Assembly: GCA_902463875.1 (NCBI GenBank)
Contig: CABQHR010000077.1
Coordinates: forward strand, 1 to 8,318
Source: an uncultured Collinsella sp.
Lineage (GTDB): Bacteria; Actinomycetota; Coriobacteriia; Coriobacteriales; Coriobacteriaceae
Direction of reading: 5' to 3'
DNA length: 8,318 nucleotides
The position numbers and the translations under genes were made by a program. The notes under the pieces were generated by a model, which was not told where the DNA came from, searched no databases, and saw only the letters and a program-made list of their open reading frames with translations. Below, one piece after another: positions 7,740-8,318 of this stretch (position 1 is its first letter; the number at the start of each line of letters is the position of its first letter).

Positions 7740-7759
7740 CCGTTACTCGTGCCTTGCCC

Positions 7760-8194
7760 TTACGAGAAGAAGAGGTCCAGCAGGGCCTCGTCATCATCGT
7801 CCTCATCGGCCGTAGCGCGGTCCCAAACCTCAAGGTGGTCGTAGTTGCCCACAACCGTGACCTCGCGGTCGAGGTTCGCCTGCTTGCGGAGAGACTCAGA
7901 AAGACCGATACGACCCGCGCTGTCCACATCCATCGACGTGGTGCGCTTGTTGATCGCCCTCATGAGCTTCTGGTCGTTGATGTCACGCGGGTTAAAACCC
8001 TCATGGCCCTCACGACCCGCGAAGAGTCCTTCGACCCACTTATCGAAGGCCTCGGCAGAGAACACGTACAGAGCATCGACATCCAGGGCTTTAAACACGC
8101 GAACGTGCTCTCCAAGCTCCTCGCGAAGGGGTGCAGGCAGGGATAGACGACCTTTTGCATCGAGATTGCGCTCGTATGCACCCGTCATTCCCAT
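7760..8194 (-). CDS. mraZ: MraZ, AbrB-like transcriptional regulator of the dcw cluster
   Basis: DNA-binding regulator, the usual first gene of dcw clusters, known in other bacteria to bind TGGG-type repeats in its own promoter. The 144 residues hold two MraZ/SpoVT-AbrB repeats, each with a DxxxR motif: LDAKGRLSLP (11-20; Asp12, Arg16) and VDSAGRIGL (90-98; Asp91, Arg95), followed by VVGNYDHLEVWDR (114-126). An acidic tail, ADEDDDDEALLDLFFS, ends the protein. Start is ATG at 8194 because AGGGGAGGG (8200-8208) stands five bases upstream and the N terminus then aligns with the family; ATG at 8188 is a weaker alternative. A promoter with candidate MraZ boxes lies just upstream, so autoregulation is probable. 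Confidence 0.96.
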   Translation of the reverse strand: MGMTGAYERNLDAKGRLSLPAPLREELGEHVRVFKALDVDALYVFSAEAFDKWVEGLFAGREGHEGFNPRDINDQKLMRAINKRTTSMDVDSAGRIGLSESLRKQANLDREVTVVGNYDHLEVWDRATADEDDDDEALLDLFFS

Positions 8195-8230
8195 GTGCGC
8201 CCTCCCCTCGGTTACTCAGATGGCACGTAC

Positions 8231-8247
8231 GCGGGGAACCACCCCGC
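8231..8247 (-). repeat. Hairpin in the mraZ mRNA leader
   Basis: A perfect six-base stem, GCGGGG / CCCCGC, with a five-base loop (TGGTT on the minus strand) lies in the predicted 5' leader, about 10 bases after the expected transcription start. There is no T run after it, so it is not an intrinsic terminator. Its core 13-mer is nearly identical to a second palindrome within the promoter. Confidence 0.6.
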
Positions 8248-8262
8248 CTGTCGACGCCATCA

Positions 8263-8291
8263 ATAATATGGGGAACCGCCCCATTTTTCAA
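8263..8291 (-). promoter_or_regulatory. Sigma-70-type promoter of mraZ and the dcw operon
   Basis: On the minus strand TTGAAA (8286-8291) is separated by exactly 17 bases from TATTAT (8263-8268). Both are near the consensus, and they stand out in a GC-rich region. Predicted transcription start is near 8256, giving a leader of about 60 bases to the mraZ start codon. It is the only convincing promoter found in the window and probably drives all eight genes. Prediction from sequence only. Confidence 0.75.
8269..8283 (-). repeat. Palindromic site in the promoter spacer
   Basis: TGGGG-CGGTT-CCCCA on the minus strand is a perfect five-base inverted repeat around a five-base centre, lying between the -35 and -10 boxes. 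Its left arm is the fourth candidate MraZ box. It shares 12 of 13 core bases with the leader hairpin, the copies being 37 bases apart. Confidence 0.6.
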
Positions 8292-8315
8292 CACCTTTCC
8301 CCACCCCTTCCCCCA
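8279..8315 (-). promoter_or_regulatory. Candidate MraZ operator: TGGGG box series
   Basis: On the minus strand TGGGG occurs at 8311-8315, 8299-8303 and 8279-8283, with a weaker TGTTG at 8289-8293. Box starts are 12, 10 and 10 bases apart, close to one helical turn. Three successive 10-base units read GGTGGGGAAA, GGTGTTGAAA and AATGGGGCGG. Known MraZ operators in other bacteria are TGGG-type direct repeats with about 5-base spacers, so layout and position agree. The series overlaps the -35 box and the start of the spacer, as expected for repression. The box set may be incomplete because the window ends three bases further on. Confidence 0.65.
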
Positions 8316-8318
8316 CCC

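Noticed and set aside
7718..8146. Plus-strand open frame of 142 codons opposite mraZ
   Set aside because: Antisense to mraZ and the rsmH start, with no motif and no promoter seen for it.
1..8318. Mobile elements, CRISPR arrays, tRNA or rRNA genes, phage or defence systems
   Set aside because: None seen. The window is filled by a contiguous conserved operon with no long repeats, integrase or transposase frames or RNA genes.

Overview
The window is the 5' half of a division and cell wall (dcw) cluster, read entirely on the minus strand. In transcription order it holds mraZ, rsmH (mraW), ftsL, ftsI (a class B penicillin-binding protein), murF, mraY, murD and the first 110 codons of ftsW, which runs off the left edge. 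All eight genes are intact apart from the window cut and are tightly packed. The gaps are 20, 90, 17, 125, 3, 9 and 9 bases in order from mraZ-rsmH to murD-ftsW. DNA is GC-rich (roughly 60% by eye) with strong third-position bias, which creates several long antisense open frames on the plus strand that I regard as shadows. Gene content, order and protein style (an Arg/Gly/Ser-rich tail on FtsI, a long cytoplasmic tail on FtsL) suggest a high-GC Gram-positive. My best guess is a member of the Coriobacteriia such as Collinsella; this is an inference from style, not a proven placement.

Right edge (8195-8318) is the control region. A TTGAAA / 17 bp / TATTAT promoter points leftwards into mraZ. 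It is overlapped by a series of TGGGG-type boxes on a 10-12 base rhythm, which look like the operator of MraZ itself. Two near-identical palindromic 13-mers (GGGGyGGTTCCCC on the minus strand) lie 37 bases apart, one between the -35 and -10 and one in the mRNA leader. A four-run G tract lies upstream of the -35.

From 8194 to 4330 come the regulator (mraZ), the 16S rRNA methyltransferase (rsmH) and the two early divisome membrane proteins FtsL and FtsI. From 4204 leftwards come the lipid II precursor steps: MurF adds D-Ala-D-Ala, MraY moves the muropeptide to the lipid carrier, and MurD (an earlier cytoplasmic step) adds D-Glu. FtsW, the septal glycan polymerase that partners FtsI, follows. 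The only sizeable break is the 125-base gap between ftsI and murF, where many bacteria carry murE. There is no murE here. The gap holds a nested inverted-repeat structure and a strong Shine-Dalgarno sequence for murF.

This is a conserved housekeeping locus and I do not see a novel system. The points worth checking are the layout of the mraZ control region, the missing murE with its structured replacement gap, and an apparent loss of the usual lysine in the MraY DDxxK motif.
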